Source of the DNA: Chlorops oryzae
Lineage: Eukaryota > Arthropoda > Insecta > Diptera > Chloropidae
Direction of reading: 5' to 3'
DNA length: 64,000 nucleotides
Assembly: GCA_020466095.1 (NCBI GenBank)
Contig: CM035806.1
Coordinates: forward strand, 34,514,060-34,578,059
This document shows positions 21,476 through 34,500 of the stretch, piece after piece; position 1 is the first letter of the stretch; every line of letters begins with the position of its first letter. The position numbers and the translations under genes were made by a program. The notes beneath the pieces are model-generated. The model did not search any database. It had not been told where the DNA came from and saw only the letters and a program-made list of their open reading frames with translations.

Positions 21476-22114
21476 AGTTCGGGCTTGAAACTTGAATTGA
21501 GACGTACGCTTTAACGGACGGAAAGCGAAGAAATGTTGATTGTAGTTTGAAGATTTTAAATTTCCAGCTAATAGCGCTGGTTATTAATTAATTAAAAACA
21601 CAGAAAACAACAAAAATAAAATATAATATAAACAAACGAATATTAATTTCGAAAAAGAAACGAATAAAATCAAGCTGAATTCAAAGCTAAATTTAAATCC
21701 TAACGTTTTCTTTCGATCGTATCGATATTTGAGAAATGTGCTTAGACAACATAACCGTTGTTGCTAAGCTTAGAGAAAGTGAAATCAGCTCTTAGAAATA
21801 TTCACCAGAAGCCGAAATATCATCATAATCAACGAAACCTGCTTGCAGAAAAGAAAACAAAGAAGAAGAAAAAAAAAAAAAAAAAAATAAAAAACTGTTA
21901 CCTACGAAAAAATACAAACAAACAAAAAATTTTTAAGAAGAATAAGGATCAAAATTAAACATTGGAAAGTTTTTGACTGCTTTTCATATACATACATACA
22001 TACATATATATTCTCTTGCAAGCGAAAAAAGATTCTTGACATAGAAATTCGTTATTTTTTTAGCGAAGAGAAATTAAAATAAATTGGAATAAAAGAAGAG
22101 CAAATAACCTTAAA
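21476..22114 (+). promoter_or_regulatory. Probable 5' UTR and candidate initiator of the CUB/LDLa gene
   Basis: CGATCAGTTCGGG at 21471-21483 contains a TCAGTT initiator with the A at 21476. AGACGTAC follows 24 bp later, resembling a downstream promoter element but about 3 bp short of the strict spacing. From there to the ATG at 22115 the DNA is A-rich with several short upstream ATG frames. The assignment rests on position and motif only. Confidence 0.3.
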
Positions 22115-24877
22115 ATGCAGCAACAGAAGGAATGTTTTCCTTGTGACGACAACCAAAAAGATTTGAAAAGGATCAAAAAGTACAGAACCGCAATTTTCGC
22201 AGAGTTCCGTGAACTCTCGGCATTTGCCATATGCTCGACTTTTATTTTATTTAGCACGATTTTGATACAAGTCTCGCGCGCATCCGCTGTCTATTCAAGT
22301 AAGTTTGCTTTAAAACGATCGCTAATAGAAATTCGAATAATTTGAATTTTAATCTATTTATTTAATAATCTCTTTGATCCTTTGCCCCTTGCCCCAAGCG
22401 CCTACCGTTCTCCCTTAATGTTTTGCTATTTTTGCATTTCGAATATGGAAAAAGTCAATGCGATTAAATGATTTTTATTTAAAATGCTCGAATGTATTGA
22501 TGATGCTCTTCCAAAACAAAAACACCGTTGCTACAATCATTTAACCCCAAGATGACTTAAAACATCAAATAAGCGAACGCCCCAATGGCGGCCAGAGCAC
22601 ACTGTTGAACCAATTTGAAAGCGACTACATCGCTCGAATGTCTCCAAATAGGGCCAAAATTCCCATAAAATTGATTTTGAAATCATCGAAAAACACGAAT
22701 TTTGGCCCCATAAAGTTTTTTCTGAAGACTTTTCAACCCAATCTCACACCTAAAGACCTGAGAAACTCCCTTCATTTAGGGCAGATTCCCCTAAGCTAGC
22801 AACAGTGCCCCAGAATGAAAGCGTTTTACGTGACGATGCCTAAAAGCCCCATTCGACCAACGAAAGGGCTAAGAAATTTACAAAATCAAATTTCTTTAGA
22901 AATATACAATAACTAATAATTCATTGTGGAAATTCGAAATGGGTTAAACAGCATTTAAGAATATACTTTTCTAACTGCACTATTGGTTCCTAGAAAAAGG
23001 CATCTTTTTTCCCACCTGCCTTCCATTCGCTCGTGTTTTGCGCACTTTAAATTCAAAAATTAGCAAATATAAAACCAAAAAAAAAATATAATAAAAAAAT
23101 AAATAAGTAATACCTAAATAAATAAAAACGAAGTGTTATCAATAGAAATGAATATATATTTTAATACTCGATAACATACCTATAATTTTGTATGTGCATT
23201 TAGAGTGAAAAATACTTATTTAGGATTTGAAGAATTGAACTAACAGAATGACAAGCTATTCATTGGCAGTCAGCGATGATAGATAAGTGTGCCATAATGA
23301 GGCACTTTTCAAGATTTTATGATTAATAATAATAAAAATAATAATCCCTTTTGCATTATTTAGCATGTAGTAAACAAACACATGCAGTCGAACACAGCTG
23401 TAGGAAAATTCTTAAGAGATTCTATCACAAATTCGCCATAGACAAGATCGATAAAATATATCTAAGTTTGACTATAGAAACCTACGAGTATTGTTAATAA
23501 GACGTTTGGGGCTTTTCCTACTTTTGCCTAATTTTCGATGGTCTTACTCAAGCACTCAATGCATTTCCTACAGGGCGCCTAACGCGTTCCAATGACGCTC
23601 GCAAAGCATCAGATTTCACTACGAGTGAGGAAATATGGCGAGCGTGAAATATTAAAGCATTTAAGAAAACACAACATAACATAACATACGTAACAAAAAA
23701 CCATAAACGATGAATTCAAAGACGATCTCTAGATGTTCTAACAATTGATTTACACTAACGCGCTGATGTATTCGGTGCGATAATTACAAGCGAATACTTA
23801 GCATTGAATGACATAAGCTGGTGTGGCTAAACGCTAATATGACTATTGTAAATGACCTTCCAGACTGCCAGAACAATAGAATATTTATTTCGAAGCTAAA
23901 GCTGCTTATTGGATGTTGAATTTTGTAGAAAAGCCTCGTAGGTGTTTAAAGATTGTGAAAATGGAATTTTTTTTTATAAATCTGTAAGAGCCGATGAGTT
24001 TTTTTTTTTTTTTTGCTTTAGATGAAACTACCATTTATATACGGTGGGGAAAAAATTTATTGGACATGCTTTTAAAGAGACCCAAAAAAATAGGTTCACG
24101 TATCTATTTTCAGAGACAGTCTCAAAGGGCTTTTAGGCTAGAAGGTCATGTAGAGGACATCGCAAGATGTGCTTTCTTATGCATTCCTTCGTTTAAGTCA
24201 GATTTTATTCATTCAACAAATATCGCATTGCATAATCGATTAATTTGAATTTTAAGCGGTTAAGAATGAGGCTTTCGATTTGCACTGAAAAAATAAAATA
24301 TACAAAAATTTAACTCAAAACTTAGAACACTTAGGACCCGATTAAACTGCATTAGCTAAAAATTCGGAGAAGTTTTTCACTCACACTGAATTGTTGAAAC
24401 TCTCAGGGCAAATATGTGCATTGGAAGTAAAATAAAATAAAACTCTTCTCCGAAGATTGGGTGAACTACAGAAAAACAGCACAAAATGACAATAACAAAA
24501 ACCAGTTACTGTTGTTTGTTTGAATTTTTCTTTGTTTTTTATTATTGTGATTTTTGTTTTGTTTTGTAGCGTTAAGCATACCAGTTCAGGTTGACCCTTT
24601 ATGGCCTTCATGAGTGCCAGACCAGATTGTATTGTGCTGGTTGGCACGAAATGAAAACCTTTGTAGTACAGTGAATGCTATATAAAGTGCAATCAAAAAA
24701 TTAAAAGCAACAAACAATATTTTAAAACTAATAAATGAAATTTAAAAAAGTAATAATTTCAAGGTTTTTATTTTAAATTTTTTTTATGGATTCTCGAATG
24801 CTTTATTATTCTCTCTAGCTATCTCTCACTTTCTCTCTCTCTAACTCTCTTTCTCTAACTATTTCTCTAACTCGCTC

Positions 24878-24910
<33 letters not shown>

Positions 24911-24944
24911 AACTCTCTCTAACTCTCTCTAACTCTCTCTTTAA

Positions 24945-24975
<31 letters not shown>

Positions 24976-25537
24976 AACTCTCTCGGTCTCTCTAACTCTC
25001 TCGGTCTCTCTAACTCTCTCTCTCTAGCTCTCTTTTTAACTCTCTCTCTCTAACTCTCTCTCTAACTCTCTCTCTCTCTCTCTCTAACTCTCTCTCTCTC
25101 TCTCTCTCTCTAACTCTCTCTCTCTCTCCTAATCTCTATCTCAACTCTCTCTCTCCTTCTCTAACTCTCTCATCCTCTAACTCTTCCTCCCTATTGTTCT
25201 CTCTAAACTCTTCTTCTCATAACTCTCTTCTCTCTTTCTAACTCTCTCTTCCCTCTAACTCTTCTGTTCTAACTCTTTCTTTTTCTTTTTTAATCTCTCT
25301 CTCTCTCTCTTAACTACTTCTACCCTTATCTCTCTAACTCTCTCTCTCTCTCTATCTCTCTCTCTACTCTCTATCTGAATCTCTACTCTCTCATCTACTC
25401 TCTAACTCTCTCTTCTAACTAATCTCTTCTCTCTCTAATTCTCTCTCATTCTTCTATCTCTCTCTCTCTCTCTTATTCTCATCTCCCAACTCTCTCCTAA
25501 CTCTCTCTCTCTCTCTCTAACTCTCTCTCTCTTCTCT

Positions 25538-25572
<35 letters not shown>

Positions 25573-28500
25573 ACTCTCTCTCTCTCTATCTCTCTAACTC
25601 TCTCTAACTCTCTCTCTACTCTCTCTTAACTCTCTCTCAAACTCTCTCTCTAACTCTCTCTCAAACTCTCTCTCAAACTCTCTCTCAAACTCTCTCTCAA
25701 ACTCTCTCTCAAACTCTCTCTCAAACTCTCTCTCAAACTCTCTCTCAAACTCTCTCTCAAACTCTCTCTCAAACTCTCTCTCAAACTCTCTCTCAAACTC
25801 TCTCTCAAACTCTCTCACTTTCTCATCCTCTCACTCTCTCACTCTCTCACTCTCTCACTCTCTCACTCTCTCACTCTCTCACTCTCTCACTCTCTCACTC
25901 TCTCACTCTCTCTCTCTATCTGTCTATCGTAGAACGTGGTTTGAAAAGGGGGAGTACGGAACTACAGATGGCATTGAAATATTGGTGTCCTTTTAAAGAG
26001 TGTAAAAGAAAAATAACTTATTTAAGTTAAATATGTATTAAGCTATTACATCTAAGATATGTTAAATGTGTCTCTCATGCGAGAAAAAAAACATAAATAT
26101 TTCGTGTTTTTTTTTTCAATGGAAATTTTTATCTTCGAATAAACTAAAATAAATATTTACATTGCGAATGCATCTCGTTTCAATAAAGTTTATTGACTCG
26201 TTCATGCACTTATGCCTATTGTAAATTTTTCATTCGAATAAGCACGCATGGCTGGCATATGCGAAGCGATCAAAATCAATTTACTTCCACTTAGCTGTAT
26301 AAAAAGTTTAACTAAATAACCCTCATATTAACTGATGCGGTCGAGTAGAGAGTAGAAAAGAGCTTAACAGAATAGAGTCGAGCAGAAGAAAGGCATGGAG
26401 AGCGGGGTGGTGCAATCATAGAATATTGTTTTTCTTTTTCTTCTTTCTGTTTAAGTGTTGCCCAGAAAAATTCTTGCGCTTTCATATACATATGTATGAA
26501 TATATGTATGAAACTAAAGAAAGACGCATCGTAAGCAGCATCTACTTATTTCAATTACCTCAAGAGCATTTCACGAACTGTGGTTTTTATAAGCAAAGCC
26601 TTTGTGGTATACCAATGATGACCATTGCATGCCATCGCTTATGCAACATGGTGCATGCAACATTGCTCTTTATAGCATCATTTATTTCCTTCAAGCGAAT
26701 GCACCTTGTAGGAATGCGCCCCCATTATGTTATGTGAACGACTTCAAAATTATGGAATTTATTTTGAATTAATTACAAAAGAACATGATCTTTTAGGGCC
26801 ATGCGGAGTTGGCTCAGAAGTTCTTGCATTTGCCTAAGGGTCATCCAATAGAATGAGATCCAATGCTCCACAGGAAGTAAAAGACGGTAGTAGATCCAAA
26901 CTCCTATTTCAATTCATAAGTAGGTAATTATTTAATCAAACAACATAGAATTCAAAGATTCCATTGTTCCCTTTAAAAGAACTTGACTGTATCTTCTGGA
27001 AAAACACCTTGAATTACTTATAATGCTGAATAAAATGTCTCGAAAAGCGGTCAACGCTGGTGAGTCAGTCGCTGTTCATCTTAAATTAAATGAAATCAAT
27101 TTTAAAACGGATACGAACAATTTATTGACCTAGAGGGATAATGTCAACGGTTATTTGATTGCCTCGATAATGATTTATAGCAATTGATCTAATGAAAGTC
27201 AGCCCGATCGTATCATGTATTTAAGTATTTTTAACACTACTAAATATCAATCGGACGTACGTACGTAGATATGTCTTCCCTTCGGAGTCACAAGTGACGA
27301 GAACAATGAGATCAAGAATTTCCACGGGTAAGTTTAGGCGTACTACTTTCATAGATATATCAGGCATTTTGTATTTTTCAAATGGATCTATAGAAAATGG
27401 CGCCGAAGCAAAGTCCTCGATGAGACTGGCTCACAACACTGCGAACTCAATTGCAAGCGAAGTTCAACAGTTGGGGGAAATTAGGTTTTTTGTGGTTTTT
27501 TTTATTCATTCGAGAATGCAAATGAATGCAAGTTCGAAGGCACAGCGTACTGACATCAACAGCGAGGGATCAGAGCGGAAAGCAAGAAATTAACATTTTC
27601 TAAATAAATAAAAGATAAATTAGAAGATTTCAGTTACACAATTAAGATGATTCCTCGCATCTGTATATATTCCCCTTGCCATTCCCAATCGCATTCGAAC
27701 CTTAAGCTTAAGCAAATAAGTCAAGCAAACGATTTTAATGGAAAACGATTTCTGCATAATTACGATATTACCTAGAGCTTTTCTATTCTATGGGGCTTCA
27801 CTGAATATCTTAAGCTATTTTTTTTTTACAATCTTTTCGCTTTTGTAAATCGTAAGTGAGTCAAGAAGATAAAAAAAAAGAAATAAAATAAAAAACACAC
27901 TCACACCTAAAAGGAAAGAAAAACAAAAGGCAGACTACTCATAAATCTGAAAACGGGACAAAGAAACAACGAATTTTACTCTTTAAGGGAAACGAGCAAA
28001 AACAAAATGAATTAAAAAATGGGGAAAGTCTGCAAGCAGAGAAAAAATTGAATGAAAGACAAAAAGATTTTAAAATGCAAAGGGAATAACGCAACATTTA
28101 CATTTTGTTGTAAGCTTAAAACAGTGATACAGTTAAAGAACCCCATAAGCCACTGGTGAAGATACGACGGACGAGATACATGCGTATTTTATAGCGATTC
28201 GAATGAATTATAGCGCACAATGGCAAAAGTAACACAGCCAGACGCACAACCACACAGAGCACAGAGCCCAAAGAGATAGGTGAGAGTTTGCAAGAAGCAA
28301 AAGTGACAACAACAAAAACACAGAAAAAATGAATAGATGTATCAATACAAACGTGCATTGGAGTTGGAAGAACGGAGCATCGAGAATCGAGAAATGAGGA
28401 ACGAAACTGCTGAAAAAAGATCCCGATTAAAATGAAAACATGAAAATGGGCTTTGCAAAAAATAAAAAAATAAAAATATAAAAAAAATATTACACCCGGA

Positions 28501-31500
28501 GGGTTTATTGAGCTGGAAGACATAATTATTCACCTTCATTGGATTTATGTCTTCATTCTTCGCCACTTGAATAGAACTTTGCTGCCATTATTTTTAGTTT
28601 CCGATTAATTAAAAGATAGTAAATTATTTAACAAAGCTTCAATTCTTGTACGGTTGTTAAATTTGGGGTTGCCAGACAACTAATGTATTTTTTTTTTTTT
28701 TTGGTACCACCTGCAACATAGGATTTTTTTGATTCATGTAGGATTCTTCTTCATATTATGCTCCAACGATGGTTTTTCGATTTCACAAAATGACTTCCTT
28801 TTATTTTTTTCTTGAGAAGGCAATTTTGTGTAGGTTTTTTTTTTCCTTAGAATTCTTTGCTCATGGGTTAGTATTAAGAATACTTCTTATTCAGCTTGAG
28901 TTCAGCTCTTTGCTTGAAACTCAAAAAACTTCGAGTTTCAAGAATTTGAAGGTGTCCTTACAATCACGCCTAAACTACTGAACCGATTTATATGTTTGGT
29001 ACGGACATAGTCGAGAGCCTGAGAAAGGCTGATTTTCAATGCTAAAACGGGCTGTAAGCTGTTGAAATAGGGGATGTAACTTATTTTATAGACGTTCGCC
29101 AGACATGCCACCGTAACATTTACAATTGAAGGTTAGATAGAGGAGGACAGATGGAAAAGGAGTGATGAAGAGCGGCAAGGAGAAGGGGTAAAGAGGGTGA
29201 AAGAGATGAAAAGAGTAAGAAAGAGAGATTAAGAGTGAGAGAGAGAGTGGGAGAGAGTGAGAGAGAGAGAGTGGGAGAGAGTGAGAGAGAGAGAGTGGGA
29301 GAGAGTGAGAGAGAGAGAGTGGAGGAGAGAGGAGAGAGGGAGAGAGGGGAAGAGAGGGGAAGAGAGGGGAAGAGAGGGAAAGAGAGGGAAGAGAGGGAAA
29401 GAGAGGGAAAGAGAGGGAAAGAGAGGGAAAGAGAGGGAAAGAGAGGGAAAGAGAGGGAAAGAGAGGGAAAGAGAGGGAAAGAGAGGGAAAGAGAGGGAAA
29501 GAGAGGGAAAGAGAGGGAAAGAGAGGGAAAGAGAGGGAAAGAGAGGGAAAGAGAGAGAAAGAAGGGGAAAGAGAGGGAAAGAGAGGGAGAGAGAGATAGG
29601 GTGACTGAGGGAGGGCGAGGGAGAGAGAGGGGCAGAGAGAGAGAGAGGGAGGGGAGGTTTTACCACTTATGTTTATCAGAAAGCTAAGCAGATAATGAAC
29701 TTAATTTTTGATCGGAAATTTGTACTAATTGATAATTTCTTCGAAGGCGGTGCGAAGTTCGCAGGGTATTCTATTAAGTTTTTTTTAAGGCGGAAGACAG
29801 CAATTTGAAGTGCGAATCAACCATTAATCCATTCCATTTCCATTAAAAAATTTTTTTTAAACAATGCAACCAGTTGCGAGATGTGCTAAAGACACTCAGA
29901 GTGAACGGTGATGCTATACGTAAAAAAAATTGGATATTGAAAACGAACAATTATTTGTTTTGAAATTTTTAAAAAATATGTTAAGTAATATTGACAGTAA
30001 GTGCATTTTATTGGGGCAAAAACTGCAAAAGGTAATCCTAGAAAAGGTGATGCAAATGCTTTCCATAAATATCCTTCCCAAACGGCAATGAAAACTCATT
30101 ACAGCAACCCTCTTACATTAAAACCGAATAAAGAAAGGACCAAAAATTAGAGACAGCGAGAAAAAAAATAACAAATTAAGAAATGTTGGTGAAATCTTGT
30201 AAATTTCCAAACCGAGTCAAATGACAACTCAACGAACACGAACTCAGCACAGTCGAACTTTCGAAGAACTGCACCGAACTGTTCCGAACTGTACTTCTTG
30301 CTTCTTGCTAGCCAATTTCTTAATTCTCCAGACCAAGCAAGAGTGCGTTCAAGTTTTGACAGCGCCAGCATTGCTAAAATAGGCCAAAATGTTCAAGAAA
30401 GCACAAATTCATACAAAGACGAAACGAAGAGAGACCGGAGAACCGAACGAACCACAGTAAAACCGAGTCGCATATGCAACAAGCGTAAACAAGACTCTGA
30501 AAGAGGTTAAGCAAATAAAACTAAACACAAAAACTGAGAACAAAAGAAAACAGACAACGGAAAAAAAAAAAATAAAAAAATATATAAATGTAAAACAAAA
30601 ATATCGCAGAGAAAAGTCCAAAACATGAAATTGCAGCGACTAACGAACAAACAAACTTAAAAGAGAAGAAAAAAGCAATAAAAATAAATGAAGAAAAAAA
30701 CTTTTGGGGAACTTGACATGCATTCAGCCTAACGTACTGAGCTGAGTTGCCCCACAACTCGTTGCGTTTTCCTTAACGGGATTCACTCCGGATAAGTGAA
30801 CTTCAAATGAAGTTGCCGTTTTTTGCTGCCAGACAGACAGACAAACGGACATAGAGAGACGGCACGATAGAAAGAACTCTCCGCTCTGTGTTGTCGGCTG
30901 GACTAGGTGCGGATATAATCTTCCCCGTTGGCAGCAAGTAGCGCGACCACATTGCATTAAGTAGCAACTAGAGGCAGTCATAGAACTGCATTAGGGAACG
31001 CACATTGCAGCATAGCAAAAGTTGCTTCATTCGATGTGAATAAATTTTGATAGAGCTGCCGTTCGCTGTGGCATGCAACAATCGCTACAATCGCTGCAAT
31101 CGCTGCCACATTGTGGAATGAACGGTTAATTCTTATGAGTCAAAACAGCAGCTTTTCATGGCCTAAAAACAAAGCAAGCCGGAATTACCGGTAGAGCTAC
31201 TTGAATGACTTTGACACGCAGCGATTGCAAAGCGCTCGAAACGATTAATTTTTTGGGAAACAAATCGAGCGCTTCAAAATTGCAGTTTTATTTCATAGTC
31301 GAGTCTAGCTAGTGTTAACCCATACACTGGGGCTTATACTACAGATTATGCTGGTATTCAAGCTAAGGAAAAACCTTCGCGAGAAGAACGTTCAAAGATC
31401 CTCAGGAGAACACAAGAAACACACGTCCTTATTGTATTTTTATACTCAGAGTAAGCAGGGTAACTATATTAGTGTTGTGCGAATCTTGTAACAGCTTGAA

Positions 31501-34500
31501 CTATGATCCACAGATATAGACAAATACAGTTGAACTTCGATTAACTGACTTATTAACCGTAATATATTAACGTATAGTAGTAGTTATTTATTACCTTATT
31601 AACCGTGATTTACCTTATTATCGTATGCACATGTCCATATGATGCTTGTTTGTTTTTATTCGTATAATACATAATCCTATATTAAAATTCGTGATTCCTA
31701 AAACATAACAGACTTCCATAAAAGATTCTTAAATAAATGTTTGTATTCTAGAGATATGAATAATGTTTATAGACGCAGATTTACAGTTTTTGTCAAAAAT
31801 AAATAAAAATAATAAAATTATACATGTAAAATTTTACTCTTCAACTGATTTTCGTATCCGTGATAAGCCCGGTCCCGAGCATCACGGTTAATCGAAGTTC
31901 AACGTATATATATATATATATATATTATTGGACAGGATCGAAAACTGAATCGATTTAGACATGTCCCTCTGTCCTTCCGCGCGTCCGTGGTCGGATCTCC
32001 TAAAAAAAAAACGGATGGAGCAATCACGTCAATATTCGGCACACAGGTATATCGGGCCCCGAGTATGATCCTAAGTAAAAATGGGCAATATGCGCCCACT
32101 GCCATGCCCACAAGTGGACATTTTTCGAAAAACTTCCGAAGTAAAAGGCATAGAAGCTTCAAATCCGAAACATAGGTCGACCAAGAGGAATAAAAGGTGT
32201 AGGGGATTTTTTGTGCTCCGCCCACAAACATTCATTTTACGCAACTTCCGTGTAGAAGGGCAAAACATACTGCGCCAATATTGTCGGGACGCTGGCTATA
32301 TGAAAGGCGGGCTTGATCGACTTTAGCTTTCTTTCTTTTTTTTTTTTTTTAATTAGCTTAAAAAAAATTCATTTGTTGACCTTATATGTAAATTTTCGTA
32401 CATATTTAAACCAAATAAAGCAAATTAAACATTGATCCACGATAATGTGAACAGCCTCGGTAATATGAACAAGCCTTGCAAAAGTTTGTTCACTCTATCC
32501 AGAGTCGAGTGTGTAATTAATTTGTTTTTAATAAAATTTTTAAAAAAATATTTATATCGATTTTTTCACTCAGAAACGAGCGATTTAACCAAAAAAAAAA
32601 AAAAACCGGGTATATTTATTAGTTCTTGAAAGCCGAAAAAGCTTAAAAAACTTATTAATTTAATTTTTTACTAGATGCAAATTCTTATTGCTCATCACAT
32701 GACAATGTGACGCTCATTCGAAATCGGTTTTACTTCGTCTTCTTATGTTTGTTTTTAATTTTTATTTTCATTTTGAATACCTTCATTAAAAAAAGCAGAG
32801 GCGTAGGTAAAAATGCACACAAATAAATAAACTAATTAATAAAAAAATAAAAAAGGAAGAAATTCGCAGTCACCTTTTCGGTTTCTCAAAAGTATCTCAA
32901 CTTAAGAATTACAATCACAGTCACAATCGCCACTACATAAGATACTTTGCATATCAAATTAAATCTATATAAAGAACAAAGTACGCAAATTAATAAACGC
33001 CTTTTATGTGTCTCTAAGGTAGATCGAAAGAAAAAAAAAGTATTTAAATATTTGTAAAAGAATTTTTTCGCAGTGTTTTCGCATTCGCTTTTTGTGTCTT
33101 TTTCCTTAAGGCCGAAACTTTAGTGAATCGACTAAGCCAGAAAACCCGTTTCTCAATCCAAGTATGAGTAATTTTGGTTCACAATTAAGAATATTTAAGT
33201 TTCTTAAAACAAAACGGGTTTTTGTTGTTGTTGTTGCTATTGTTTTTGTCGTTTTTGTTGTAAATTTAAATAAGAGATCCATCCCTACTTATGAAAATTC
33301 CCGCGAAGCTTTAACGGCGACGCCTTTATTCGTTACGATGCAGAGATTACAGTCAGTCCAATATACCACACAGACCATCAAAATTTCACACGAGGACTTC
33401 GTACGTATTGGGTAGCGTTATCTTAAATCGATACCCGCCCTGATGGCCTAACGATGAATGGAATTGAGTGCCTACCCAGTGCAGCCGAATGCCTGTTCAG
33501 CATACCAATTTTATCTTCAAGATTTTTGGCCATCCTCTCCTAATCATTGATCACAGCCGCAGCGAGACCCCATGATGATGATGATGATAGTGAGGTGATG
33601 ATGATGATGATGGTGAAGTTGGTGATGATGAGGATGATGGAGATGATGGTGATGATGGTGATGATGATGGTGATGATGATGATGATGGCGAAGTTGGTGA
33701 TGATGTGATGATGATGGTAGGGTTGGTGATGATGATGGTGATGTTGGTGATGATGGTGATGATGGTGATGATGGTGATGATGATGATGATGATTGTGATG
33801 ATGATGGATGATGATGGTGATGATGGTGATGGATGATGAGTGATGATGATGGAGTGTGATGATGGATGATGGTGATGATGGATGTGATGATGATGGTGTG
33901 GTTGGTGATGATGATGGTGATGATGGTATTGACGGTGTTTGATGACGGTGATGATGACGGTCATGGTGATGATTATGACTTACGCACGTTCTTGCTTCAT
34001 CACGTCTCGAAATTCTTCAGAAATTCTGCGAGTCTTAAGTGTCCCATTTGACAAACCAAATGAGAATTATAGGCATCATGCTAACATTTTATTCTATGCA
34101 CTGATGCCAGAACGAGTGTTTTTCCGTTTTAATGGAATTTTTCGATTTTACCTTTAACCAAAAATCACTTCAAATGTTTACAAGGGATTTTTATTGATCA
34201 CTTTCCTAAAGAAAACAGAAATAAAGAGTTTTTTTTTCAATATTCAAGGGAAAAGAGTCACCAAAATACTGCCTAGCATCAGTGCTGTTTACAAAGTATG
34301 GAGAATTGAGCAAGAAAGGTTTTAAAATTCGGCTTATTTTTTATTACCACGTGATATTAAATGAGGAGGGATACTTATGCACAGTATTTTATTAAATTAT
34401 TATAGGACCACCATTAATTTTTTAAATTTAAATCTTTCAAATGGTGGATATTTAAATGTTAAACAGCTCAAACATGCTTGATTGAATCACTAGCAATTTT

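Noticed and set aside
25594..25818. Minus-strand Arg/Glu/Phe repeat protein
   Set aside because: Translation of a 12-bp CT-rich tandem repeat.
27294..27593. 99-aa plus-strand ORF
   Set aside because: No domain, no splice context and no conserved repeat; consistent with chance.
29229..29687. 145-150 aa frames rich in Arg/Glu/Gly or Ser/Leu/Pro
   Set aside because: Products of the GAGAGGGAAA repeat; frames are open on both strands at once.
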